DNA from: Deltaproteobacteria bacterium
GTDB taxonomy: Bacteria > Desulfobacterota > GWC2-55-46 > DRQE01
NCBI GenBank assembly: GCA_030636245.1
Contig: DAOVXI010000072.1
Coordinates: 1-8,048 of the forward strand
Reading direction: 5' to 3'
DNA length: 8,048 nucleotides
Below are positions 1 to 7,157 of this stretch, in pieces; positions within the stretch are counted from its first letter, which is position 1; each line of letters starts with the position of its first letter. The position numbers and the translations under genes were made by a program. The notes beneath the pieces were generated by a model, which made no database searches, was not told the DNA's origin, and worked only from the letters and a program-made list of their open reading frames with translations.

Positions 1-33
1 ATTGATGCTCTCAGTGATAAGAGCGAGAGCTAA
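1..33 (+). CDS. C-terminal end of an unidentified upstream gene (partial)
   Basis: The first frame is open from the window edge and ends at a TAA at 31-33, giving the tail IDALSDKSES. It stops 17 bases before hslV on the same strand, which suggests it belongs to the same operon. Ten residues are too few to name a family. A tyrosine recombinase (xerC/xerD) often precedes hslV in related bacteria, but this tail does not resemble the usual Xer C-terminus, so I give no assignment. The other two forward frames are less likely: one has an immediate stop, and the other would run deep into hslV. Confidence 0.5.
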   Translation: MDALSDKSES

Positions 34-50
34 GCGGGAGGTATTTAAAA

Positions 51-578
51 ATGTTCAAGGGTACGACAATAGTTGTTGTAAGAAGGGGCGGTAAGGTAGC
101 CATAGCGGGAGACGGTCAGATCTCGCTCGGGCAAACCGTGCTTAAGAAGGGTGCCGTTAAGGTCAGAAGGCTCGGCAAAGGGGATGTCATAGCAGGTTTT
201 GCCGGAAGCACGGCGGACGCACTGACACTCTTTGATAAGTTCGAGGCGAAACTTGAAAAGTATCGCGGCAACATAAAAAGAGCTGTTGTGGAGCTTGCCA
301 AGGACTGGAGAACGGATAAGATCCTGAGAAAGCTCGAGGCGCTGCTTATCACGGCCGATAAGAATGATAGCTTCATCATCTCAGGCACGGGTGATGTTAT
401 TGAGCCGGAGGAGGGGATCGCCTCTATCGGCTCCGGCGGTCCATACGCATTGGCCGCTGCAAGGATGCTTGTGCGTCATACGAAAAAGAACGCGAAGGAT
501 ATAGCGACCGAGGCCATAAGCGCGGCCGCGGAGATATGTGTTTATACTAATAACGAGATAAGCGTTGAGGAGTTATAA
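51..578 (+). CDS. hslV: HslV (ClpQ), peptidase subunit of the HslVU ATP-dependent protease
   Basis: This is the proteolytic core of HslVU, a cytoplasmic N-terminal-nucleophile (threonine) hydrolase related to proteasome beta subunits. It forms a double hexameric ring capped by HslU and degrades unfolded or regulatory proteins. The 175-residue product matches the usual length. It starts MFKGTTIVVVRR, so removal of four residues would expose Thr5 as the catalytic nucleophile. Lys37, which is Lys33 counted from the mature threonine, is the expected partner. The GDGQ motif (20-23), the DWR-LR-LEA segment (85-97) and GSGGPYA (127-133) are all in place. The ATG has a GGGAGG ribosome site at 36-41, nine bases upstream. 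hslU follows after eight bases. There is no sign of damage or fusion, and identity is essentially certain. Confidence 0.97.
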   Translation: MFKGTTIVVVRRGGKVAIAGDGQISLGQTVLKKGAVKVRRLGKGDVIAGFAGSTADALTLFDKFEAKLEKYRGNIKRAVVELAKDWRTDKILRKLEALLITADKNDSFIISGTGDVIEPEEGIASIGSGGPYALAAARMLVRHTKKNAKDIATEAISAAAEICVYTNNEISVEEL

Positions 579-586
579 AGGATAAG

Positions 587-1930
587 ATGAAGAACTTTAC
601 ACCAAGGGAAATAGTTTCAGAGCTTGATAAATATATCATAGGTCAGGGGGAGGCAAAGAAGGCCGTGGCCGTGGCGCTTCGTAACCGCTGGCGTCGTCAG
701 CAGGTAGCACCCGAGCTAAGGGACGAGATAGCTCCGAAGAACATTATAATGATCGGCCCAACGGGCGTTGGCAAGACCGAGATATCACGGAGGCTCGCGA
801 AGTTAGCCGAGGCTCCTTTCGTAAAGGTCGAGGCAAGCAAGTTCACTGAGGTAGGCTATGTCGGACGTGATGTTGAGGGGATAATCCGCGACCTGACCGA
901 GCTTGGCATCAAGATGGTGCGTGACGAGGAGACAAAGAGCGTCAGGGTCAAGGCGGCAAAAGCTGCCGAGGAAAGACTTCTTAACGCGCTCTTGCCCCCG
1001 GTAAAGCCTGTGGCGGCTACTGAAGGTGAAGATAGCCCAAAGGAAGACGGAGAGAAGACACGGGAAAAGTTCCGTAAGATGCTTAGAGAAGGCAAACTTG
1101 ATGAGAGAGAGGTCGAGATCGAGAGCACCGAGACCAAGATGCCGATGGTAGAGATATTCTCTTCAGCAGGGGTGGAGGAGATGGACATGAACCTAAAGGA
1201 CATGTTCTCCAACATCATGCCGAAGAAGACCAAGAGGCGTAAGGTTAAGGTCACGGAGGCGCTCGAGTTATTCACCGAGGAAGAGGCTGCAAAGCTTATA
1301 GACATGGAAAAGGTAAAGCACACGGCCATTGAAAGGGTTGAGCAGGCCGGCATAGTTTTTATAGATGAGATAGATAAGATAGCCGGACGACAAGCGGGTC
1401 AAGGCCCCGACGTTTCAAGGGAAGGCGTTCAAAGGGATCTGCTTCCGATAGTTGAAGGCTCAACGGTCAACACCAAGTACGGTATGGTAAAAACGGATCA
1501 TATACTTTTTATAGCATCCGGCGCGTTCCATACATCAAAGCCTTCGGACCTTATCCCGGAGTTTCAGGGCCGTTTCCCTATAAGGGTTGAGCTTACCTCT
1601 CTTGGAAGCGCCGAGTTCAAGCAGATACTGTGTGAGCCAAAGAACGCTCTTACGAAGCAGTATGAAGCACTCCTTGCAACAGAAGGACTTAATGTCGAGT
1701 TCACCGAGGATGCCATTGATGAGATAGCCGAGATAGCAACAGAGGTGAATGACAGGATGGAGAACGTTGGTGCAAGAAGACTTTATACGGTCATGGAGAG
1801 GGTCTTTGAGGAGATAAGTTTTACCGCACCCGACATGAAGAAAAAGAAGGTAAAGATAGACAAGGCTTATGTGAGAAAGAGACTTGCCGATATCGTTAAG
1901 GATGAGGATCTTTCAAGGTATATCCTTTAG
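587..1930 (+). CDS. hslU: HslU (ClpY), AAA+ unfoldase subunit of the HslVU protease
   Basis: HslU is the hexameric ATPase that binds substrates, unfolds them and threads them into HslV. The 447-residue protein is close to the E. coli length (443). In order it shows the N-terminal segment with IIGQ (17-20), Walker A GPTGVGKT (57-64), the pore-loop motif GYVGRD (90-95), a charged intermediate (I) domain at about 110-240, Walker B with VFIDEIDK (257-264), a sensor-1 region at about 308-315, and the sensor-2 GARRL (395-399). The C-terminal tail DLSRYIL is of the type that inserts into HslV pockets to activate it. A purine-rich ribosome site overlaps the end of hslV (GAGGAG 567-572 and AAAGGA 577-582), implying coupled translation. 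The I domain carries a glutamate/lysine-rich stretch (about 145-185), which is common in this variable region. Confidence 0.98.
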   Translation: MKNFTPREIVSELDKYIIGQGEAKKAVAVALRNRWRRQQVAPELRDEIAPKNIIMIGPTGVGKTEISRRLAKLAEAPFVKVEASKFTEVGYVGRDVEGIIRDLTELGIKMVRDEETKSVRVKAAKAAEERLLNALLPPVKPVAATEGEDSPKEDGEKTREKFRKMLREGKLDEREVEIESTETKMPMVEIFSSAGVEEMDMNLKDMFSNIMPKKTKRRKVKVTEALELFTEEEAAKLIDMEKVKHTAIERVEQAGIVFIDEIDKIAGRQAGQGPDVSREGVQRDLLPIVEGSTVNTKYGMVKTDHILFIASGAFHTSKPSDLIPEFQGRFPIRVELTSLGSAEFKQILCEPKNALTKQYEALLATEGLNVEFTEDAIDEIAEIATEVNDRMENVGARRLYTVMERVFEEISFTAPDMKKKKVKIDKAYVRKRLADIVKDEDLSRYIL

Positions 1931-1956
1931 GATAAAACACTAAGAGGCGGTTTAAA

Positions 1957-2820
1957 ATGAAAAAACATATTGAAAAGATAAAGATCCTATTTGAGGCACT
2001 GCCCTACATTCAGAAGTTTTACGGCAAGACCGTTGTTATTAAGTACGGCGGCAACGCCATGGTCGAGGATGAACTTAAAAAGAGTTTCGCGCGCGATATC
2101 GTGCTCATGAAGTACATTGGGATAAACCCGGTCATAGTGCACGGCGGTGGGCCACAGATAAAGGGGATGCTCGCAAGGCTCGGCATGCAGAGTAAGTTCG
2201 TGGAGGGCATACGCGTTACGGATGCGGATACGATGGATGTAGTTGAGATGGTGCTTGGCGGAAAGATAAATAAAGAGATAGTAGGGCTTATAAATCACTT
2301 CGATGGCCGAGCCGTAGGCATCGGAGGCAAGGACGGCGGGCTTATAAAGGGCAAGAGCGTTAAGATACGTGGTCACGTTATGGGTCACGCGGGTGATGTT
2401 GAGGAGATAAACCCTGAGGTCATTCGAAGCCTTGAGGACAGCGGTTTTATTCCAGTCATTGCTCCCATAGGCGGTGATGACGGAGGGGTAAGTTATAATA
2501 TTAACGCCGATCTGGCAGCGGGCCACATAGCCGCCGCTTTGAAGGCTGAGAAGCTGATACTCCTATCTGACATTAAAGGTGTTATGGATAAGAACAAGAA
2601 GCTTTTGCCAAACCTTAGTGTCTCGGAGGCGAAAAGCCTTATAAAGAAGAAGGTTGCAACTGAAGGTATGGTGCCAAAGCTTAACTGTTGTATCGAGGCT
2701 GTGGGAAATGGAGTCGGCTCGGCCCACATAATAGACGGTCGTGTTGAGCATGCAGTGCTGCTGGAGGTCTTCACCGACGCCGGCATTGGTACGGTTATAA
2801 AGCAGAAGAAAGGCAAGTAA
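1957..2820 (+). CDS. argB: Acetylglutamate kinase, predicted arginine-sensitive type
   Basis: ArgB phosphorylates N-acetylglutamate with ATP, the second step of arginine synthesis, in the cytoplasm. The 287-residue protein belongs to the amino-acid kinase fold. It has the phosphate-binding KYGGNAM (29-35), the substrate loop HGGGPQI (62-68), NINAD (181-185), the nucleotide-site EGMVPK segment (236-241), and a C-terminal HIIDGRV...LLEVFTDAGIGT block (257-279). An N-terminal extension of about 25 residues ending in ALPYIQKFYGK (14-24) precedes the first strand. In the known family this helix builds the hexamer and the arginine site, so feedback inhibition by arginine is likely. The first glycine of the usual GGM(I/V)PK is Glu236 here. 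The gene begins 26 bases after hslU with an AAGAGGCGG ribosome site (1942-1950). Confidence 0.96.
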   Translation: MKKHIEKIKILFEALPYIQKFYGKTVVIKYGGNAMVEDELKKSFARDIVLMKYIGINPVIVHGGGPQIKGMLARLGMQSKFVEGIRVTDADTMDVVEMVLGGKINKEIVGLINHFDGRAVGIGGKDGGLIKGKSVKIRGHVMGHAGDVEEINPEVIRSLEDSGFIPVIAPIGGDDGGVSYNINADLAAGHIAAALKAEKLILLSDIKGVMDKNKKLLPNLSVSEAKSLIKKKVATEGMVPKLNCCIEAVGNGVGSAHIIDGRVEHAVLLEVFTDAGIGTVIKQKKGK

Positions 2821-2836
2821 AGAAGCTGGTGTAACC

Positions 2837-3721
2837 ATGACTATGGGTTCTTTGGATAAGGTAGGCGGAGCATTAAGCTGGGCAGAGAGAAACCTTGTAA
2901 GGTTCGGTATTGAAGAGGCAAGCAGAGAGGCTTACCTCTTTCTAAGCTACCTGCTTGGTGTAGGTATACCTGAGGTAAGAGAGAAGCACGGGCATGATCT
3001 AACCCCTGACTTAAGGGAAACGCTCAGGGTGTGGATCGAGAGAAGAGGTAAGCGGGAACCTTTGCAGTACATAGTTGGTGAGACCGAGTTCATGGGTCTT
3101 GACTTTATGGTCTGCGGCGACGTTCTGATCCCCAGGCCGGAAACAGAGCTTCTCGCGGAGATGGCTTTGCTTGAACTCTCCGGCGGTGATGATAAGGATG
3201 TTCTTACGCTGGACCTTTGCACGGGAAGCGGCTGTGTTGCGGTGAGTGTTGCCGCAAGAGCACCGTGGGTAAGGATCATAGCAACCGATATCACGCAGGC
3301 GGCCATAGACACGGCGGTAAAGAACGCTCTTTTAAATGACTGTGTTACGAGGATAGAGTTTTTCAGGGGAGATCTTTTTAGAGCGATCGAGCATGTAGGA
3401 CTTGAAGAAAGTTTTAGTGTTATAACAGCCAATCCTCCGTATATCAAGACCTCGGAGATAGCTTCTCTTATGCCGGAGGTGGGAGAGTTTGAGCCAATGC
3501 ATGCCCTTGATGGAGGTCACGACGGGCTTGATGTGATACGGGGGATAGTAAAGGACGCGCACAGATTTCTTAAGAAGAACGCTCCTCTTATTCTGGAGGT
3601 TGGCTATGACCAGAGCAGTGAGGTCTTGGAGATATTGAAAGCTGATGACAACTACACTGAGGTCGAGGTAAGGAAAGACTTAAGTGATATAGAGCGTGTT
3701 ATTAAGGCGAGAAGGAAATAG
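2837..3721 (+). CDS. prmC: PrmC (HemK), release-factor glutamine N5-methyltransferase
   Basis: PrmC methylates the glutamine of the GGQ motif in peptide-chain release factors RF1 and RF2, using S-adenosylmethionine. The 294-residue protein has the helical N-terminal domain (about 1-75), the linker EPLQYIVGETEFMG (74-87), RPETE (100-104), the SAM-binding DLCTGSGC (126-133), an acidic Asp151 at the end of the next strand, the catalytic NPPY (199-202), and the family-specific EPMHALDGGHDGL (219-231). NPPY together with these specific blocks separates it from other N-methyltransferases. It starts 16 bases after argB; the ribosome site is weak (AAAGAAG, 2819-2825). A second ATG two codons in (2843) is an equally possible start. 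The gene is usually next to prfA, so its place between argB and argD is unusual. I infer it is carried on the arginine transcript. Confidence 0.95.
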   Translation: MTMGSLDKVGGALSWAERNLVRFGIEEASREAYLFLSYLLGVGIPEVREKHGHDLTPDLRETLRVWIERRGKREPLQYIVGETEFMGLDFMVCGDVLIPRPETELLAEMALLELSGGDDKDVLTLDLCTGSGCVAVSVAARAPWVRIIATDITQAAIDTAVKNALLNDCVTRIEFFRGDLFRAIEHVGLEESFSVITANPPYIKTSEIASLMPEVGEFEPMHALDGGHDGLDVIRGIVKDAHRFLKKNAPLILEVGYDQSSEVLEILKADDNYTEVEVRKDLSDIERVIKARRK

Positions 3722-3723
3722 AA

Positions 3724-4911
3724 ATGAATAATAAAGAAATAATAGAAATGACCGAGGATCACGTGATGCACACATACGCACGCTACAGTGTAGCCTTTGT
3801 TGAAGGCCATGGCGCGCGGATAAAGGATGCGGACGGGCGTGAGTACCTGGATTTTCTTGCGGGCATAGCGGTAAGCAATCTCGGGCATAGTCACCCTAAT
3901 GTTATTGAGGCCATCTGCTCTCAGGCACACAAGCTCATTCATACCTCAAATCTTTATCACATAGAGCCGCAGTCGAGGTTGTCGAAGCTTCTCTGCGAGA
4001 ATTCTTTTGCCGATAAGGTATTCTATGCAAACTCAGGGGCCGAGGCCAACGAGGCGGCAATTAAGCTTGCCCGTAAGTACTTCAGCGGAGCTGATAAGCC
4101 TCGCCACCGGATCATAAGTATGGAGAAGAGTTTTCACGGCCGCACGATGGCCGCCATGGCCGCAACAGGACAGAAAAAGGTGCAGGAAGGTTTTGAGCCT
4201 CTTTTGGAGAAGTTCCAGTATGTACCCTTCGGCGACATTGATGCCATAAGCGCTGTTATAGATGACAAGGTCGCGGCGGTAATGATAGAGCCTGTTCAGG
4301 GCGAGGGTGGTGTAAACCTGCCTCCCGAGGGCTTCTTTAAAGCGCTTCGTAAGATATGCGACGAACACGGCGTGCTTATCATCCTTGATGAGGTGCAGAC
4401 GGGCGTCGGACGCACGGGCAAGTTGTTTGCTTACGAACACTACGGCGTAGAGCCGGACATAATGACACTTGCAAAGGGCCTTGCCGGAGGGGTGCCTATA
4501 GGGGCGATGCTTGCAAGCGACAAGGTCGCAGCTGCCTTCACCCCCGGCTCTCATGCCTCCACCTTTGGAGGCAACTTCCTCTCCACCGCCGCGGCAAAGG
4601 CCGTAATTGAAACCATATTGGGTGAAGGCGTTCTGGAGAACTGTAATAAGGTCGGTGCGTATCTTACGGAGAAGCTTAACGCATTAAAGTCTGAGTTTGA
4701 TTTTATAACAGAGGTCCGTGGTAAGGGTCTTATGGTAGCAATGGAAATGACAGTGCCCGGGGTTGAGATCGTAAATGAATGTATGGAGCGCGGGCTTCTC
4801 ATAAACTGCACGGCCGAGAAGGTCCTTCGTTTTCTTCCGCCTCTTATAATAACAGAGGCTGATGTTGATGAGATGATAGGCATATTAAAAAGCGTTCTGG
4901 AGGAACTTTAA
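3724..4911 (+). CDS. argD: Acetylornithine aminotransferase, PLP-dependent class III
   Basis: ArgD transfers an amino group from glutamate to N-acetylglutamate semialdehyde to make N-acetylornithine, the fourth step of arginine synthesis. The 395-residue, full-length protein has the N-terminal YLDFLAGIAVSNLGHSHP (41-58), the PLP phosphate-binding SGAEANE (104-110), FHGRT (137-141), IEPVQGEGGV (188-197), and LDEVQTGVGRTG (221-232), where Asp222 should contact the PLP ring nitrogen. Lys251 in TLAKGLAGG is the Schiff-base lysine. The ATG lies two bases after the prmC stop, and its ribosome site GAAGGA (3711-3716) is inside the prmC end, so translation is probably coupled. Related enzymes include ornithine and succinylornithine aminotransferases; the arg neighbours favour ArgD. 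In some bacteria ArgD also serves as N-succinyl-diaminopimelate aminotransferase, which would be redundant if the last gene here is dapL. Confidence 0.95.
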   Translation: MNNKEIIEMTEDHVMHTYARYSVAFVEGHGARIKDADGREYLDFLAGIAVSNLGHSHPNVIEAICSQAHKLIHTSNLYHIEPQSRLSKLLCENSFADKVFYANSGAEANEAAIKLARKYFSGADKPRHRIISMEKSFHGRTMAAMAATGQKKVQEGFEPLLEKFQYVPFGDIDAISAVIDDKVAAVMIEPVQGEGGVNLPPEGFFKALRKICDEHGVLIILDEVQTGVGRTGKLFAYEHYGVEPDIMTLAKGLAGGVPIGAMLASDKVAAAFTPGSHASTFGGNFLSTAAAKAVIETILGEGVLENCNKVGAYLTEKLNALKSEFDFITEVRGKGLMVAMEMTVPGVEIVNECMERGLLINCTAEKVLRFLPPLIITEADVDEMIGILKSVLEEL

Positions 4912-4927
4912 AGGTAAACTTTCCACG

Positions 4928-4956
4928 TTGAAAAGCATTTGGAACTGTGTTATAAG
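4928..4956 (+). promoter_or_regulatory. Predicted sigma70-type promoter for argF (extended -10)
   Basis: TTGAAA at 4928-4933 matches the -35 consensus at five of six bases. TATAAG at 4951-4956 matches the -10 consensus at five of six. The spacer is exactly 17 bases. A TG at 4948-4949, one base before the -10, makes it an extended -10 element. Transcription would start near 4963, leaving a short leader of about 25 bases that still contains the AAAGG ribosome site (4973-4977). It lies in the only sizeable gap of the cluster. I see no convincing ARG-box palindrome over it. The call rests on sequence match alone. Confidence 0.5.
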
Positions 4957-4988
4957 TTTCGGCTTAAACCGTAAAGGTATTTATAATT

Positions 4989-5891
4989 ATGAAAGATCTA
5001 CTGACACTTGCAGAGCTGACAAAAGAAGAGATAGCCTCTATTATCGAGAGGGCCATTACCTTGAAGGGTTTGAAGGATAAACCCCTGGCGGGCAAGACCC
5101 TTGGGATGATATTCGAGAAGGCCTCTACGCGTACACGTGTCTCCTTCGAGGCGGCGATGTATCAGCTCGGTGGCTACGCTATATTCCTTAATCAATCGGA
5201 TTCGCAGGTCGGACGCGGCGAGCCGGTGAAGGATACGGCCCGTGTCATGAGTTCATACGTTGATGGCGTTGTTATACGTACATTCGGTCATGAGATGATA
5301 GAGGAGTTTGCCGAGTACGCGAGCGTACCTGTTATTAACGGACTTACGGATAAGCATCATCCCTGCCAGGTTCTTGCCGATGTCTTGACTATGGTTGAGA
5401 AGAAGGGAAGCGGCGTTGATGGGCTTAAGGGGCTTAAGGTTGTTTGGCTCGGAGATGGCAATAACATGGCCAACTCATGGATAGAGGCGGCATCACGACT
5501 CCCCTTTAAGCTGGTGCTTGCGTGTCCCGAAGGCTATCAACCGGATGAAGATATAGTGAAGAGGTCAGTTGCCGAGGGCGGGGAGGTCGAGCTTTGTTCT
5601 TCTGTCAAGGATGCTTTGAAGGATGCTGATGTTATTAACACTGATGTTTGGGCATCCATGGGCTGGGAAGACGAGAGCGAGAAGCGGGTGCGCGCGCTTG
5701 AGGCTTATCAGCTTAACTCCGAGAACTTATCCTATGCAAAACCCGATGCCATGGTGCTTCACTGCCTTCCGGCCCACAGGGGCGAGGAGATAACAGAGGA
5801 TGTTATAGAAGGCAAGAATTCATCGGTATGGGAGCAGGCCGCAAACCGGCTTCATGTGCAGAAAGCAATACTTGAAAAACTTCTAAGTTAA
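4989..5891 (+). CDS. argF: Ornithine carbamoyltransferase
   Basis: ArgF joins ornithine and carbamoyl phosphate to give citrulline, the sixth step of arginine synthesis. The 300-residue protein has the carbamoyl-phosphate loop FEKASTRTRVSFE (42-54), the QVGRGEPVKDTA segment (73-84), HPCQVLAD (124-131), the ornithine-binding region with DVWASMG (219-225), and the catalytic-cysteine motif HCLPAHRG (258-265). The SMG motif and HCLPA mark ornithine rather than aspartate carbamoyltransferase. The length and the arg neighbours fit the biosynthetic enzyme rather than the arginine-deiminase pathway form. The ATG follows an AAAGG ribosome site (4973-4977) at 11 bases. This is the first gene after the 77-base gap that holds a predicted promoter, so argF-argG and what follows may form a sub-operon. 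Confidence 0.96.
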   Translation: MKDLLTLAELTKEEIASIIERAITLKGLKDKPLAGKTLGMIFEKASTRTRVSFEAAMYQLGGYAIFLNQSDSQVGRGEPVKDTARVMSSYVDGVVIRTFGHEMIEEFAEYASVPVINGLTDKHHPCQVLADVLTMVEKKGSGVDGLKGLKVVWLGDGNNMANSWIEAASRLPFKLVLACPEGYQPDEDIVKRSVAEGGEVELCSSVKDALKDADVINTDVWASMGWEDESEKRVRALEAYQLNSENLSYAKPDAMVLHCLPAHRGEEITEDVIEGKNSSVWEQAANRLHVQKAILEKLLS

Positions 5892-5911
5892 AAATTATAT
5901 TTAATATTATC

Positions 5912-5919
5912 CAGGAGGA
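5912..5919 (+). promoter_or_regulatory. Strong but closely spaced ribosome binding site of argG
   Basis: CAGGAGGA is the best Shine-Dalgarno match among the gene starts here. Its GGAGG core ends only three bases before the ATG at 5922, which is tighter than usual. No alternative ATG, GTG or TTG follows before the conserved P-loop, so the ATG stands. The site is preceded by a run of A and T only, at 5888-5910. Confidence 0.75.
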
Positions 5920-5921
5920 TT

Positions 5922-7157
5922 ATGAAAAACAAAGTTGAGAAAAAAGTAAAGAGGGCGGTACTTGCATACTCCGGAGGGCTTGATACCTCTGTCATAATAC
6001 AATGGCTAAAGGAGGAGTATGGTTGCGATGTTGTGGCATATGTCGCGGACGTTGGCCAGGGCGCAGAGATCAAGCCGCTTAAGAAGAAAGCTCTTAAGAG
6101 CGGAGCGAGTAAGGTCTTTATAAAGGATCTGAAAGAAGAGTTCGTCCGTGATTTTGTTTTCCCGATGCTCAGGGCAGGGGCCATATACGAAGGCAACTAT
6201 ATGCTTGGCACGGCCATTGCTCGTCCTATAATAGCAAAGGCGCAGATGGAAGTGGTAAGAGCAACACGCGCCGATGCTGTAAGCCACGGTGCGACAGGCA
6301 AGGGCAACGATCAGGTACGCTTTGAGCTTGCATGCTACTCGATAGACCCGCACATAAAGGTTATAGCCCCATGGAGGGAGTGGGATCTGAAGAGCAGGAG
6401 CGATCTTTTGCGTTACGCTAAGAAACATAAGATCGACGTTACGGTAAGTAAGAAGAAACCATACAGCATTGACCGTAATCTTCTTCACACAAGTTTCGAG
6501 GGCGGCATACTGGAGGACACATGGAAGACTCCAAAGGAGGATATGTTCCTCATGACCGTCTCCCCCGAGAAGGCACCGAACAGGCCTACATATATTGAGC
6601 TTGATTATGAGAACGGGGATCCGGTACGTCTTAACGGTAAGAAGATGACACCGGCTAAATTACTCGCTAAGTTAAATGATATAGCGGGACGTAACGGCAT
6701 AGGACGAGCCGATTGTGTCGAGAGCAGGGTTGTTGGAATGAAAAGCCGTGGCATATACGAGACACCCGGAGGCACGGTCCTTCATGAGGCACGCCGCGCC
6801 GTGGAGGCGCTTACGATGGACCGCGAGGTCATGAAGGTGCGTGACGGTGTGATGGCTCGCTATGCAGAGCTTGTGTACTATGGCTACTGGTTCGCTCCAG
6901 AGCGTGTGGCACTGCAGAAACTTGTTGACGAGGCCACCTCATGCGTACACGGAACGGTTAAGCTGAAGCTTTATAAGGGTAACGTAATAATTGCCGGACG
7001 CAAATCCGATAACTCTCTATATCATCCGGACTTCGCTACATTCGAGGAAGATACGGTATACGATCAGCGTGACGCAGAGGGCTTTATAAAGATAAGTGCC
7101 TTACGTTTGAAGATACGTTCAATGATGGAAACGCAGTGGAAGGGCTCCAAGAAGTGA
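5922..7157 (+). CDS. argG: Argininosuccinate synthase
   Basis: ArgG condenses citrulline with aspartate, using ATP, to form argininosuccinate, the seventh step of arginine synthesis. The 411-residue protein has the N-type ATP pyrophosphatase P-loop AYSGGLDTS (15-23), the citrulline/aspartate-binding region around EGNYMLGTAIARP (90-102), HGATGKGNDQVRFE (122-135), SIDRNLLHTSFEGG (182-195), and the C-terminal GIGRADCVESRVVGMKSRG followed by YETPGG (259-284). The last helix-rich tail (about 385-411) would form the tetramer arm. The length is normal for the family and no key motif is missing. It starts 30 bases after argF, and its TGA overlaps the GTG start of the next gene. argH, which often follows argG, is absent from this position. 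Confidence 0.97.
   Translation: MKNKVEKKVKRAVLAYSGGLDTSVIIQWLKEEYGCDVVAYVADVGQGAEIKPLKKKALKSGASKVFIKDLKEEFVRDFVFPMLRAGAIYEGNYMLGTAIARPIIAKAQMEVVRATRADAVSHGATGKGNDQVRFELACYSIDPHIKVIAPWREWDLKSRSDLLRYAKKHKIDVTVSKKKPYSIDRNLLHTSFEGGILEDTWKTPKEDMFLMTVSPEKAPNRPTYIELDYENGDPVRLNGKKMTPAKLLAKLNDIAGRNGIGRADCVESRVVGMKSRGIYETPGGTVLHEARRAVEALTMDREVMKVRDGVMARYAELVYYGYWFAPERVALQKLVDEATSCVHGTVKLKLYKGNVIIAGRKSDNSLYHPDFATFEEDTVYDQRDAEGFIKISALRLKIRSMMETQWKGSKK

Noticed and set aside
856..1353. A 165-codon open frame on the minus strand inside hslU, and similar antisense frames of 100-179 codons inside argB, prmC, argD, argG and the FAH gene
   Set aside because: Each lies fully or almost fully opposite a well-supported gene, has serine- or leucine-rich low-quality composition and shows no recognisable motif. 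They are shadows of codon bias.
4910..4922. Small inverted repeat AAAG-GTAAA-CTTT just after argD, considered as a terminator
   Set aside because: The stem is only four mostly A-T pairs with no following T run, too weak for an intrinsic terminator.
4912..4988. ArgR operator (ARG box) or arginine riboswitch/attenuator before argF
   Set aside because: No clear TGAAT-type palindrome, leader peptide or stable alternative hairpins can be seen in the 77 bases.
5872..5901. Second promoter-like pair before argG: TTGAAA (5872-5877), 18-base spacer, TATATT (5896-5901)
   Set aside because: The -10 falls in an AT-only tract where such matches arise easily, and the predicted start would be only a few bases before the ribosome site. 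Not strong enough to list as a feature.
7136..7153. Upstream GTG at 7136 as the start of the FAH gene
   Set aside because: It would add six residues not typical of the family and has no well-placed ribosome site. The GTG at 7154 gives the family-like N-terminus and a GTGA overlap with argG.
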